Shown piece after piece: positions 46,022 to 55,700 of a DNA stretch of 64,000 nucleotides (positions within the stretch are counted from its first letter, which is position 1; each line of letters starts with the position of its first letter). Where the stretch lies: the NCBI GenBank assembly GCA_021777555.1, contig JAJYDK010000011.1, forward strand, positions 29,272 to 93,271, read 5' to 3'. Both the position numbers and the translations under genes were made by a program. This stretch comes from Pseudomonadota bacterium. GTDB taxonomy: Bacteria; Pseudomonadota; Gammaproteobacteria; Steroidobacterales; Steroidobacteraceae. The notes beneath the pieces are model-generated. The model was not told where the DNA came from. It did no database searches and saw nothing but the letters and a program-made list of their open reading frames with translations.

Positions 46022-46563
46022 GACGCGCCAGGGGCTTCACCCTCATCGAGGTGCTCGTTGCGCTCGCGGTCGTCGCGATCGGCATGGCGGCGGTCCTCGA
46101 AGCACTCACCTCATCGGCCAACGCCGCGGTCTACCTGCGCGACAAGACCTTCGCACAATGGGTGGCGCTCAACCAGGTCGAGCGCGTCAGGCTCTCCGCG
46201 CAGTTTGGGCAGTTCCCTGGCACGGGGACTTCCACCGGCCACGTGCGCTTCGCCCACCGAAGCTGGCATTGGCGGCAGAGGATCGCGCAGACGCAGGTGG
46301 CGGGCGTCGAGCGCATCGTGGTCGACGCCCGCCCACTGCACGCAACGCGGCACAACTGGTACGCGACGGCAACGGGCTACATCGGCAACGCCATCGCGCC
46401 GCCCAATCCGCTGGGGATGTCCTGGGGCCAGACCGGGTCCGGGACGCCGCCTGCCACGCCGCCGGGCGGCAACACAGGCTCGCCATCCGGCACCGGCCCG
46501 TCCTCCACGTCCACTCCCCCCGGGCCCACCAGCCCGCTCGCCAATCCCGACGCCCTGCCATGA
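46018..46563 (+). CDS. gspI: Minor pseudopilin GspI with long Pro/Thr/Gly tail
   Basis: A 181-residue pseudopilin. The signal is RRARG/FTLIEVLVALAVVAIGMAAVLEAL; the body resembles GspI (LRDKTFAQWVALNQVERVRL, VAGVERIVVDAR). Most GspI are about 120-130 residues. Here a tail of some 50 residues rich in Pro, Thr, Gly and Ser (SGTPPATPPGGN, GPSSTSTPPGP) is added. It overlaps gspH and gspJ by 4 bp each. Confidence 0.9.
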   Translation: MRRARGFTLIEVLVALAVVAIGMAAVLEALTSSANAAVYLRDKTFAQWVALNQVERVRLSAQFGQFPGTGTSTGHVRFAHRSWHWRQRIAQTQVAGVERIVVDARPLHATRHNWYATATGYIGNAIAPPNPLGMSWGQTGSGTPPATPPGGNTGSPSGTGPSSTSTPPGPTSPLANPDALP

Positions 46564-47480
46564 AACGCCCGCGGCTCAAACCGATGCATGGGCGGCACGC
46601 GGGAGGCGGCTTTACGCTGATCGAGCTGCTCGTGGCACTGTTCATCGCCGCGATCATGTTCGCCATGGGCTATGGCGCGATCACCCAGGCGCTGCACAGC
46701 CGGGGCTCCATCCGCGAGAACCAGAAACGACTGCTCGCGCTGCAGAAGACCATGCTCATCCTGGAGCAGGACTTCGTGCAGCTCGCCCCGCGGCCCATCC
46801 GCTCCCCCGAGGGCGAGGGGTGGCTGCCGGCGATCATGACCCAGGCGGGCGGCTCCGACGCCTCTCTCTCGGGCTCATCGGGATCCGACCCCTTCGGCTC
46901 GCCTTCGAGCGGTTTCGGCTCGACATCAAGCGGCTTCGGCTCGACATCAAGCGGCTTCGGCTCGACATCAAGCGGTTTCGGCTCGACATCAAGCGGCTTT
47001 GGCTCGAACGGATTCGATTCGACCCACTCGAATTCAACTTCCTCGCATTCGACTCGCTCCAGTGCCACCGCATTCAACTCGGGCACGGGTTCGGATTCCG
47101 GACCGGGCTCAGAGTCGAGCAGCGCTCCCCTGGTGGAGTTCACGCGCGACGGCTGGAGCAATCCCATCGGAGTGCAGCGACCGGAGCTCGAGCGGGTGGC
47201 CTATGTGTTTGAAAAGGGCACTCTCATCCGCGAGCACTGGAACGAGCTCGATCCCACCCTAGGGGAGCTGCCCGTCAAGCGCGATCTCCTCAAGCACCTG
47301 CGCTCGGTTCACCTGCGCTACCTCGATTTCAATCACCAATGGGTCACCCGGTGGCCGCCACCCGCCCCCGGCGGCAACCAGAGCGACACGTACCTGCGCC
47401 TGCGCCCGCTTGCGGTCGAGGTCACACTCGACACCCGGGCCTGGGGCAAGATCGTGCGCATCTTCGAGGTCGCGGGGTGA
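46560..47480 (+). CDS. gspJ: Minor pseudopilin GspJ with internal low-complexity repeat
   Basis: A 306-residue pseudopilin, longer than the usual 190-240. The signal is GGG/FTLIELLVALFIAAIMFAMG, followed by RLLALQKTMLILEQDFVQLAPRP. A Ser/Gly/Phe-rich insert follows (residues ~105-185) that holds five tandem heptapeptides of the form SSGFGST. The GspJ body then resumes at FTRDGWSNP through VTLDTRAWGKIVRIFEVAG. The insert is unlike the rest of the protein and varies in a hypervariable loop position. Its start overlaps the gspI stop. Confidence 0.9.
   Translation: MKRPRLKPMHGRHAGGGFTLIELLVALFIAAIMFAMGYGAITQALHSRGSIRENQKRLLALQKTMLILEQDFVQLAPRPIRSPEGEGWLPAIMTQAGGSDASLSGSSGSDPFGSPSSGFGSTSSGFGSTSSGFGSTSSGFGSTSSGFGSNGFDSTHSNSTSSHSTRSSATAFNSGTGSDSGPGSESSSAPLVEFTRDGWSNPIGVQRPELERVAYVFEKGTLIREHWNELDPTLGELPVKRDLLKHLRSVHLRYLDFNHQWVTRWPPPAPGGNQSDTYLRLRPLAVEVTLDTRAWGKIVRIFEVAG
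46908..47012 (+). repeat. 21-bp tandem repeat in gspJ (four full copies plus one partial)
   Basis: A 21-bp unit starting AGCGG(C/T)TTCGGCTCG recurs at 46908, 46929, 46950, 46971 and, degenerate, at 46992. The unit is a multiple of three, so copy-number change would alter protein length without shifting frame. Confidence 0.92.
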
Positions 47481-47487
47481 GCGGGCT

Positions 47488-48540
47488 ATGAGCGAGCCGG
47501 TAGCACGTCGAATCAGCCGGCCCTCGCGGCGCCGGCGCCTTGGCGCCCCCGCGGCCCGCCAGAAGGGGGTGGCGCTGCTCATCGCCATCCTGCTGGTGGC
47601 GCTCGGCACCATGATCGCCGTCACCCTCGCCTACGACAACGCCATGACGGCGCGGCGCACCATCGCGGCGCTGAACTACGACCAGGCGCTGCTCATCACC
47701 GAAGGCGCCGAGGACTTCGCGGCCTACGGCCTGCAGCAGATTTTCCAGAACACCCCGAGCCAGGGCAATCAGCCTGCCCACATGGTTTATCCGGGCCAGG
47801 CCTGGGGCCAGCCGCTAGGGCCCATCGAGGTCGCCCCGGGCGTCACGCTCGAGGCCCACCTCGAGGATCTGGAGGGCCGATTCAATCTCAACGACCTGGT
47901 GAACTCCGACGGCAAGACCGCGAACAATGCGGCCATCGCCGCCTTCCAGAACCTCCTCGCGAACGTCGGGCTCGAGCGCAAGTGGGCGGACGATGTGGTC
48001 AATTGGATCTCCCAGAACCCGACCCCTCCCTTCCCCGATGCCGCCAGCGACACCGCGTATCTCGAGATGGATCCGCCTTATCACAGCCCGAACCTGCCCA
48101 TCACGAGCGCGAGCGAGCTGCTCGCGCTCCCGGGGTTCGGGCGGGCGCGATTCGAGAAGATCGCCCCCTACATCACCGCCCTGCCGCAGTCCGCACGCGT
48201 CAATTACTGCTCGGCCTCCCCGGTGGTGCTCAATGCCTTCCTCGGCCACGAGGAGTACGGCGATCCGAAGGAGTTCGCGAAGCAACGCGCCGCGGCGGAC
48301 ACGTGTTTTCCCTCGACGCAGGAGTTCTCGGCGGCCTATTCCAATACCGGCGCGGGGGGAGGGTTTGGGGAGCCGCTTACCGCCTTCATGCAGAACTTCA
48401 CCCCCGAGACCTCGAGCTGGTTCCAGCTGACCACCTACGTGAGCGCCGGCTCGACGGAGTTCGCCTTCTACTCGGTGCTCTATCGCGACCCCACCACGGG
48501 CAAAGTGCGTGTGATCCTGCGCAGCGACACCCCGAACTGA
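47488..48540 (+). CDS. gspK: Minor pseudopilin GspK
   Basis: A 350-residue GspK, which caps the pseudopilus tip. The signal is RQKG/VALLIAILLVALGTMIAVTLAYDNA; as normal for GspK, position 5 is not Glu. The large C-terminal part has VAPGVTLEAHLEDLEGRFNLNDLV, the helix-hairpin region ELLALPGFGRARFEKIAPYITALP and the final FAFYSVLYRDPTTGKVRVILR. It starts 7 bp after gspJ. Confidence 0.95.
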   Translation: MSEPVARRISRPSRRRRLGAPAARQKGVALLIAILLVALGTMIAVTLAYDNAMTARRTIAALNYDQALLITEGAEDFAAYGLQQIFQNTPSQGNQPAHMVYPGQAWGQPLGPIEVAPGVTLEAHLEDLEGRFNLNDLVNSDGKTANNAAIAAFQNLLANVGLERKWADDVVNWISQNPTPPFPDAASDTAYLEMDPPYHSPNLPITSASELLALPGFGRARFEKIAPYITALPQSARVNYCSASPVVLNAFLGHEEYGDPKEFAKQRAAADTCFPSTQEFSAAYSNTGAGGGFGEPLTAFMQNFTPETSSWFQLTTYVSAGSTEFAFYSVLYRDPTTGKVRVILRSDTPN

Positions 48541-48559
48541 CTTCGACTACACTTTACGA

Positions 48560-49789
48560 ATGGCCGATTCGCTCCTGCTCAGGCTCCCCCGCACGCCGCA
48601 ACAGCGCGCCGCATGGCTGCTCACCGGCTCAGGGGCCGCTCAGACCCCGGAGAGCGGTCCGCTCGAGCTGGCCGCCTCGCGCGCGAAGGGACGCCCGGTC
48701 ATCGTGCTCGTGCCGGGAGCGGAGGTGCTGCTGATGCAGGCGGAGCTGCCTGCCGCCCGCGGCGGGGTGAAGCTGCTGCAGCTCGTTCCCTACGCGCTCG
48801 AGGAGCAGCTGGCCGAGGACATCGACGAGCTGCACTTTGCGATCGGCCGCCGCTCCGGGACGCGCACGCCGGTGGCCGTGGTGGCGCGCAGAAAGATGGA
48901 CGAATGGCTGGCAGCGCTCAAGTCGAGCGGCATCGAGCCCCTGGCGATGTATGCCGACAGCGAGCTGCTGCCGACCAACCCCGCGCAGGCGGTGGCGCTG
49001 CTCGAGGACGACTCCGTGACGGTGCGCGCTCCCTCGGGCGGGGTCATGATGGTGCCGGCGGAAACCCTGGGCGAGGCGCTCGATGCGGGAGCGCCGCAAG
49101 CGCCCTCCGACGCCCGTGGCCATGGACTGATTCTCTACACCGGGGCGGCCGAATGGGCCCGTTACTCGGCCCAGGTCGAGCGGCTGCGCGAGCGCCTGGA
49201 GACCATCCAGGTGCAGTTGCTCACCAGCGATCCGCTGCTGCTGTTCGCGCGCCAGCTCCCCAATACTCCCGCCATCAATCTGCTGCAGGGGCCCTACACG
49301 CCGGTGGGCGCCATGACCTCCGGCTGGCGCACCTGGCGGGTCGCTGTGCTGCTGCTGGCCGCCGTAGTGGCGCTGCACCTCATCGGCCAGGCGGCCGAGC
49401 TGGTGGCGCTCAAGCACCGCGACCGGCGGCTCGATGCGGCCATCACCCAGGTGTTTCGTGCCGCCATGCCCGGCTCTCATGACACTCAGGAGGCCAGGCG
49501 CCGCATGGAGCTCAGGCTCAAGCAGGTGCAGTCCGGTGAGGCCACGGGAGGCTTTCTCTCGGCGCTCGCAACGCTCGCCAAGGCCCGCGCCGCCGCCCCG
49601 GGCACCGACCTCGAGGCGGTGAGCTTCCACTCCGGGGTGCTCGATCTGAAACTCTCCGCGCCGACGGTGAACGTGCTCGATGCGCTCACCCGCTCGCTCA
49701 CTCGATCGGGCTGGCACGCGCACCTCGTGAGCGGCACGCCGCAGGGAGCCGCCTTCGAGGGAGACATCCGGGTAAGCCGGGGAAGCTGA
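48560..49789 (+). CDS. gspL: Inner-membrane platform protein GspL
   Basis: A 409-residue bitopic protein. The N-terminal cytoplasmic part (1-255) has the actin-like GspL fold pattern (VIVLVPGAEVLLMQAELPA, LVPYALEEQLAEDIDELHFAIG, SSGIEPLAMYADSELLP). One transmembrane helix follows (RVAVLLLAAVVALHLIG). The periplasmic ferredoxin-like end (SALATLAKARAAAPGTDLEAVSF, split here at APG) completes it. It links the GspE ATPase to GspM. Confidence 0.92.
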   Translation: MADSLLLRLPRTPQQRAAWLLTGSGAAQTPESGPLELAASRAKGRPVIVLVPGAEVLLMQAELPAARGGVKLLQLVPYALEEQLAEDIDELHFAIGRRSGTRTPVAVVARRKMDEWLAALKSSGIEPLAMYADSELLPTNPAQAVALLEDDSVTVRAPSGGVMMVPAETLGEALDAGAPQAPSDARGHGLILYTGAAEWARYSAQVERLRERLETIQVQLLTSDPLLLFARQLPNTPAINLLQGPYTPVGAMTSGWRTWRVAVLLLAAVVALHLIGQAAELVALKHRDRRLDAAITQVFRAAMPGSHDTQEARRRMELRLKQVQSGEATGGFLSALATLAKARAAAPGTDLEAVSFHSGVLDLKLSAPTVNVLDALTRSLTRSGWHAHLVSGTPQGAAFEGDIRVSRGS

Positions 49790-49793
49790 CTCC

Positions 49794-50291
49794 ATGGCCG
49801 CCACGCTCGATTTCAAGGCATTCAAGTCCCGCAAGTCCTGGCGCTCGCTGTCCGGGCGCGAGCGGCGGGTGCTTGTCATCGGGGGCGGGATCGCCGTGGT
49901 GCTCTTCATCCTCCTAGTCGCGCTGCCTCTCGATCGCAGCGTCGCTCGGCTCAGCCACGCCGTGGCGCGCAAGCAAGCCGACCTCGCCTGGATGCGCTCC
50001 GTGGCGCCACAGCTCGCCGCCGCCGGCCCCGCGCCTTCTTCCTCGACGAACGATCCCCTGATCGTGCTCGTCAACGAGTCGGCGCGCCAGACCGGCCTCG
50101 CCCTCTCCGGCACCGGGCCGAGTGGCAACGGCGGCCTGAGCGTGCAGATGCGCGAAGTCCCGTTCGACACTCTCATCGGGTGGCTCGCCCGTCTGCAACA
50201 GCAATACGGCGTGCAGGTGCAGTCGGCGAGCATCAGCCGCGCGCGTGCACCGGGCCTGGTCGACGCCTCGTTCGTGCTGGGAAAGCCCTAA
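49794..50291 (+). CDS. gspM: Inner-membrane platform protein GspM
   Basis: A 165-residue protein with a short basic cytoplasmic tail, one helix (VLVIGGGIAVVLFILLVALPL), a coiled stretch and a small periplasmic domain (VQMREVPFDTLIGWLARLQQQYGVQVQSASI, split at GWL). It is the usual partner of GspL and follows it by 4 bp. Confidence 0.92.
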   Translation: MAATLDFKAFKSRKSWRSLSGRERRVLVIGGGIAVVLFILLVALPLDRSVARLSHAVARKQADLAWMRSVAPQLAAAGPAPSSSTNDPLIVLVNESARQTGLALSGTGPSGNGGLSVQMREVPFDTLIGWLARLQQQYGVQVQSASISRARAPGLVDASFVLGKP

Positions 50292-51077
50292 GTGGCGCAG
50301 CGCCCCCGACGGAGGCCACCCGAGCCTCCGCCAAAGTCTTCCAGGGCTCCCCTGTGGATCTCGCTATCGGCCGTGGCGGTGTTCCTGGCCGTCCTTCTCG
50401 CGCGGCTGCCCGCCCGGTGGGTGCTGAGCGCGGCGGGTCATGACATGCGCTGCGAGAGCGTGGAGGGCTCTCTCTGGGATGGCTCCTGCACGGGCGCCAC
50501 GGTGAGCGGCACTGCGCTCGGGAACCTCACCTGGCGATTGCATCCGGGGCGACTGTTGCGCGGCCAACTCGCCGCGCACGTGACCGCGAGGCGCGCCAAT
50601 GCCTCGGCGCGAGCCGATGTCGCGCTCGGTCCCAACGGGACCCTGGTGGCGCGCAATGTGGCCATCGATCTGCCGCTCGAATCGCAGCTTCTGCCGGCCC
50701 TTCCGCCCTACATCACCGGCACCGCGCATGCCGAGCTCGAGCGGATCGAGGTGACCCGGGGAGGCGTCGTGCGGGAGCTGCAGGGACGCATCACGGTCCT
50801 TCACCTCATCGACAGCAGCGGCCAGGTCACCCCGCTCGGCAGCTTCGCGGTGACGTTCCCCGGCGGCACGGGCGCGCCTGTGGGGCGCCTGCGCGACCTC
50901 GGCGGTCCGCTGGCCCTCGAGGGCACGCTGCGCCTGACCGACCAGCCGGGCTACGACTTGCACGCCAGGGTGGCGGCCCGCGCGGATGCCGTCCCCTCGC
51001 TCATCAACGCGCTGCAATTTCTCGGCACGCCGGACGCGGCGGGCCGGCGTCCGTTTGCGCTTTCCGGGACGTATTGA
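50292..51077 (+). CDS. gspN: Type II secretion protein GspN
   Basis: A 261-residue bitopic protein with one N-terminal helix (WISLSAVAVFLAVLLARLPA) and a beta-rich periplasmic part (ESVEGSLWDGSCTGATVSG, LGNLTWRLHPGRLLRG, YDLHARVAARADAVPSLINALQFLG, split at ARA). It opens at GTG directly after the gspM stop. GspN is an accessory component found in some systems. This is the last gsp gene here; gspC, D, E and F must lie elsewhere. Confidence 0.9.
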   Translation: MAQRPRRRPPEPPPKSSRAPLWISLSAVAVFLAVLLARLPARWVLSAAGHDMRCESVEGSLWDGSCTGATVSGTALGNLTWRLHPGRLLRGQLAAHVTARRANASARADVALGPNGTLVARNVAIDLPLESQLLPALPPYITGTAHAELERIEVTRGGVVRELQGRITVLHLIDSSGQVTPLGSFAVTFPGGTGAPVGRLRDLGGPLALEGTLRLTDQPGYDLHARVAARADAVPSLINALQFLGTPDAAGRRPFALSGTY

Positions 51078-51152
51078 CCCGATGGCGCCACCGAGCGCCG
51101 GGGGAAGAGCCCGCTCCGCGCGCGCAGAAAGAAACAGCGACTCGCGATTGCA

Positions 51153-51183
51153 GGAGAGCCGGCGACGGGCGCGCCGGCTCTCC
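51153..51183. terminator. Long perfect hairpin after the gsp operon
   Basis: GGAGAGCCGGCG (51153-51164) and CGCCGGCTCTCC (51172-51183) form a perfect 12-bp stem with a 7-nt loop. It lies between the convergent gspN and the secreted-protein gene. There is no T-run. It is the best terminator candidate for both. Confidence 0.65.
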
Positions 51184-51214
51184 GCTGAAGTCCAGTCGAA
51201 GCGACCGCGGCGCC

Positions 51215-52525
51215 CTATCCGCAGCCCGTGGCAGGCTCGCGGAAGCCGGGGAAGGGATTGAGAGACCCCATGAACGTGTAACGCCCGATATTCGGGGACG
51301 CCGTCTGGGTCGGCTCCGAAATGGTATTCGGGGCCGAGCGCATGAACCACGGCAGCATCACTTCGTCTTCGGGATGGTAGAAGCCATCCGCGCTTTCAGT
51401 GCCATTCGGGTTCGGGCCCTGTTCCGTGGAATTGGTGCCCATGGCGAAACCGATGGCGACCACCGGATCGCCGGTCTCGAGCAGGCCGGAGCAGCCGTAC
51501 TGGGGCGCCGTCGGCGTGAGCCATGGCTCGACCGTGTTGTCCACGAAGGGATCATCGGCCCACTCGGCAATCTCGTGACTGACCGCATGAATGTCCTGCA
51601 ATGCCCAGTCCGCGCCGCCATCGGCACGCGAAAAGAAGCCCGGCTGCACCCACGAAGACCAAGCGAACGTCTGGACGACGGCGTTGCCCTCGCTGTTCGT
51701 CGAGCCGGCGCCGTTGCCCGCGGCTCGCGTGCCATGGTAGCCGATCACGCAGCAGTTTCCGGTGTTCTGGCCGACATACAATACGACGTTGTTGGTCAGA
51801 TAAAGCGGCAGATGGGTTGGGTCGGCCGAGGTTTCCAGCTGTTGGATCTGTGACGACCACCAGCTGATATTGATGTCGGCGAACACGACGCCGCGTCCGC
51901 TCTGGAACACGGTGCCCTCGGTCCTCGGGACATTGATCGTGACCGCCGGCAGGACATTCGGATGCAGATACAGATGATAGGAGCTGCCTCCTGTCTGATT
52001 GAACTGCGCGCGCATGATCGCATCCTGAAGCTGCAGTGCCTGCCCGGCGTCTGCCTGCGACAGCGTGCCGCCCGGGCCCATCGCATAGCTCGAGTCGGTG
52101 GCGGCCGGCGTCGATCCGTAGTCGTTGTACGCGAACTCGGGGGAATCCAGGGTTCCCTGCAGGATGTCCTCCGCGCTGAACGTCAAGCCATCGATATTCA
52201 CGATGATCGGCGTGATGTCGACCTGGATCGTGGTTGCGCAGGCGGTTGCCACGCAAGTGTTGGGATCGGCGCCCACCATGTTGTAGCCGTACGTGACGCC
52301 ATTGTCGGGGTCGATCGTGGAGCCCCACCAGTGGGCGACGGTGCGCGTGGTCGGAAGAACGGTGACCCCGCCGAGGGTCGTCGTCAAAGCCTGCATGCTG
52401 GAGTCCGGCATGATGGGCACCGTTGCTGGCGCCGTTGATGGCGCCCGGGCAAAGGCCGCCGCCGAGCAACAGATGCCGGCCAGGATCGAGAGGCCAAGCA
52501 GAACCGCGGATCGCTTGGGAGTCAT
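51215..52525 (-). CDS. Secreted protein with HExxE motif, possible metallopeptidase
   Basis: A 436-residue exported protein. The signal peptide (SAVLLGLSILAGICCSAAAFA) is followed by a Thr/Ala/Asn-rich globular part with few charges. It holds VSHEIAEWADDPFVDN, an HEXXE metal-binding-like motif, and paired cysteines (NTCVATAC, GNCCVIG, YGCSGL, ATGCG) suited to disulfides. I do not recognise a named family. The ATG at 52525 has an AAAGGGG site 9 bases upstream, better spaced than the ATG at 52534. It sits next to the gsp operon and could be a type II secretion substrate (inference). Confidence 0.75.
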   Translation of the reverse strand: MTPKRSAVLLGLSILAGICCSAAAFARAPSTAPATVPIMPDSSMQALTTTLGGVTVLPTTRTVAHWWGSTIDPDNGVTYGYNMVGADPNTCVATACATTIQVDITPIIVNIDGLTFSAEDILQGTLDSPEFAYNDYGSTPAATDSSYAMGPGGTLSQADAGQALQLQDAIMRAQFNQTGGSSYHLYLHPNVLPAVTINVPRTEGTVFQSGRGVVFADINISWWSSQIQQLETSADPTHLPLYLTNNVVLYVGQNTGNCCVIGYHGTRAAGNGAGSTNSEGNAVVQTFAWSSWVQPGFFSRADGGADWALQDIHAVSHEIAEWADDPFVDNTVEPWLTPTAPQYGCSGLLETGDPVVAIGFAMGTNSTEQGPNPNGTESADGFYHPEDEVMLPWFMRSAPNTISEPTQTASPNIGRYTFMGSLNPFPGFREPATGCG

Positions 52526-52792
52526 GACACTCATTCCCCTTTCACGCGCGAAAAAGTTGGTATTATGCGTATTGTCAGGAAAGAAGCTTGACAGTTATCC
52601 CGCGGTGCGTCAAGCGAAGGGCCGCGGGACATGGCCGCGCAATCGCCCCCGGATCGGCGCGCGGCCAACTCCGGGCAACGCGCCGCTCCTCCCTGAGGAA
52701 AGTATGTCAGGTCCTGAGGATCACGCGTGGCCGGGTCGTCCGCGCCGCACGCCCTGGCCACGGCGTGATTGCCGGCACTTTGGGCACCGACA

Positions 52793-55700
52793 TCAAGGGC
52801 TCGCTTCCCGGAAGACCCCGAGCAGCGGAAAATACAACCCCACCCTCACCGGCTCGGAGCCGAGGCCGCGCGCCAGCGCCGCATACGCCCCGAGCTGCCC
52901 ACGGTAGCGCTTCACCTCCCGCTCGATGAACTCCTCGAGCCCGCCGCCCTCGTGGAGGCTCGTCTTGAAGTCGATGACCCAACGGATCCCCTCGCTGTCG
53001 ATGAAGCACCGATCGATCACCACATTCGTCAGGCGTCCGTCGCAGATCCCGGTGAGCGCGAGCTCGCTGCGCGCCTCGCGATGACCGGCGCGGAGGATCC
53101 AACGCCCGCGCTCATCCTCGACGGTACGGATCAACGCCTCGAGCACGCGCGAGAGCCCCTGGGGAAGATCCCGCTCGGGCACGCCGTGCCGGCGAAGCTG
53201 GTCGCGATAGAAGTCCTCACGCGAGAGGATCCCTTCACGTGCCGGCAGCTCGGACTCCGCGGCAAAGGACTGCAGCCCCGCGTGCACCACCGTGCCGATG
53301 TGACGCGCGGTCTCCTGCACCCAGCTGAACTCCGGCGGCTCGAGCGACTGTCGTCCGAGGGGCAGCCGTTTCAGCTCGGGGGGCGAGGGCCACTCGGGGG
53401 GCCGCCAGGCGCCGATCAGCCGGCGCAGAGGCGGCGGCGCCGTGGATTCTTGCGCGCCCGCCCCCTGGGCCCGTGTGCTCGGCAAAGAGGCGAGGAACGC
53501 CTCCCCCAGTGCGGGCCACAGCGTATCGAGCAGCGTACCCCTGCCCGGCCGGTAGGCGCCATCCGCCCTCGCCTGCAACGCGGCGTACAGGTGCAGCGAG
53601 CGCCTGGCCCGGGTCGCCGCCACATACAACAGCCGCACCTGCTCGTTGGCGGCCCGTCGCTCCTGCAGGCGCTTCACGTACGGGCCGATCTCCCCGGGCG
53701 CCTCCTCCCCCACCGCCGGCGCCGGCGAGAGCAGCAGGTCCGTCCGCTCCCCCGCCTCGCGCGGCAGATCGAGCCAGCGCAGCAGCGGCTCGGCGCCGCG
53801 ATTGAGCCGGCGGTCGAGTCCCGGGATCAACACGTGATCGAATTCCAGTCCCTTGGCGTGGTGAATGGTGAGGATCTGCACCGGGTGGGCGCTTGCGGCC
53901 CGCGGCCGCGCGAACAGCCCCTCCAGCACCGAGTCGAGCGACGCCGCGCCCTGCCATTCGCCCGCGGTCGCGCGCTCGCTCACCGCATCGAGGAAGGCGC
54001 GCGCATGGCGCAGGTCATCGGCCGGATACGCATCGGCGGCGCCGAGCGCGAGCCAGGTCTGCTCGAGCCAATCGGCCACGGGCAGCCGCTCGCGCCGCTC
54101 GAGCGCCCGGGCGAGCACCTCCCGCACGCGCTCGATCCTTGCGCGCTCCTCGGGCGGACACTCCTCGAGGCGCGAAGCATCCCGGAGCGACTCCCACACC
54201 AGCTTCGTGTCGTTGCGCCGTGACAGCCGCGTCAGGCTGGCGAACGAGGTCCCGCACCACGGCGAGCGCAGTACCGCCAGCCATGCGGTTCGGTCGCCGA
54301 GGTGATACAGCGCCCGCGTGAGCGCAACGAGGTCGCGCACCACCGGCACCTCGCGAAGCGGCACCAGGTCGATCCCGATCACATCCACAGCGCGCTCGTG
54401 CAGCATGGACATGATGCGCTCGGCGTGACTTCGGGCGGCCACGAGGACCGCGATCGCCGCGCACGGATCGCTCGCCTTGAGCGCGAGGATGCGCTCTATG
54501 ACCGCGCGCGTCTCGCTCTGGCGGTCCCTGTCGGGGAAGAGCCGCAGCTCGATCTCCCCGGGGGCGCTCCCGGACTGTCCGGCGAGGCTCGCCGTGAAGC
54601 GCACCGCGCTCTCGCGCAGCCCGTCGGCGCCGGGAAACAACTGTCTGAACTGCGTGTTGACCCAGTCGATGAGTGCGGGCCGCGAGCGGAAATTGCGCGT
54701 GAGCCGCAGCGGCCGCAGCCGGATCGCGCCGATCCCCCGGTCGCGCACCTTCAGGAAACACCCGACCTCGGCCTCGCGGAACATGTAGATCGACTGCATG
54801 GGGTCGCCGACCACGAAGAGCGTCCGACCATCACCCTCCTCCCAGCCCGCGGTGAGCGCACCGAGCAGGTCGGTCTGGGCAGCCGAGGTGTCCTGGAATT
54901 CATCGACCAGGATATGGCGCAGCGTGAGCCCGGCGCGCAGCGCGAGATCGGTGGGCTGCCCGTCTTCGGTGAGCGCCTGTCGGGCCGCCCCCGCGATGCA
55001 GGGGTGATCCACCCGTCCATCGATCGCGAAGCGCACCTCGAGCTGCGCCGCGGCATGACACAGCACCCTCGAGAGCGCCGCGAGCGCTGCGGCATCCGTC
55101 CCGCTCAGAGCCGGCGCGGGGAGCGAGGCCACATCGAGCAGCAGCTCGCGCGCGCCCGCCAGCTCGCTCAAGACCTCGATGCTTGCGCTGAGTGCCGCCT
55201 TGTTCGCCGCACTCTCGAAGCCCTCACCCAGCCGCTTGTCGATCCGCTTGCGCCACTCCCCCTTCTCGGTGAGCGCAAGCCGCGCGAGGCTCTTCCACGC
55301 CGGCAGCGTCTGCGCCGCGCATCCCAATGCGCCAACGCCCGGCAGTTGCGCCGCCTGCGCGAGCACGCCTGCATCGAGGCGCGAGCACGCCTCCCCCAGG
55401 CGCTCGCCCACGATGTGCTCGAGGCTTTCCCCGACGCGCCGCCCGAGCGCCTCGGGCTCATGGCCGAGGAGGTGCGGCAGCCAGTGAGCCCGCACCTTGA
55501 GCATGTCGGTGAGCATCCGCTCGACGTTCCCCCACTGGTTGTCCAGGCGCTCGAACCACAGGCCGATGTCCGCCGAGCGCTGCGGATCCTCTTCCGCGGC
55601 CATGAGCGTCTCGCGCGCAGCGAGACGATACTGCTCCTCCGGCCGGGCGCTGATCACGAGAGCGCCGCCCGCCCGGGCGGCGAGCGGCAACCGGTGGGCG

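Noticed and set aside
46908..47012. Short regular repeats that might be a CRISPR array
   Set aside because: The 21-bp units are directly adjacent with no spacers and lie in frame inside gspJ.
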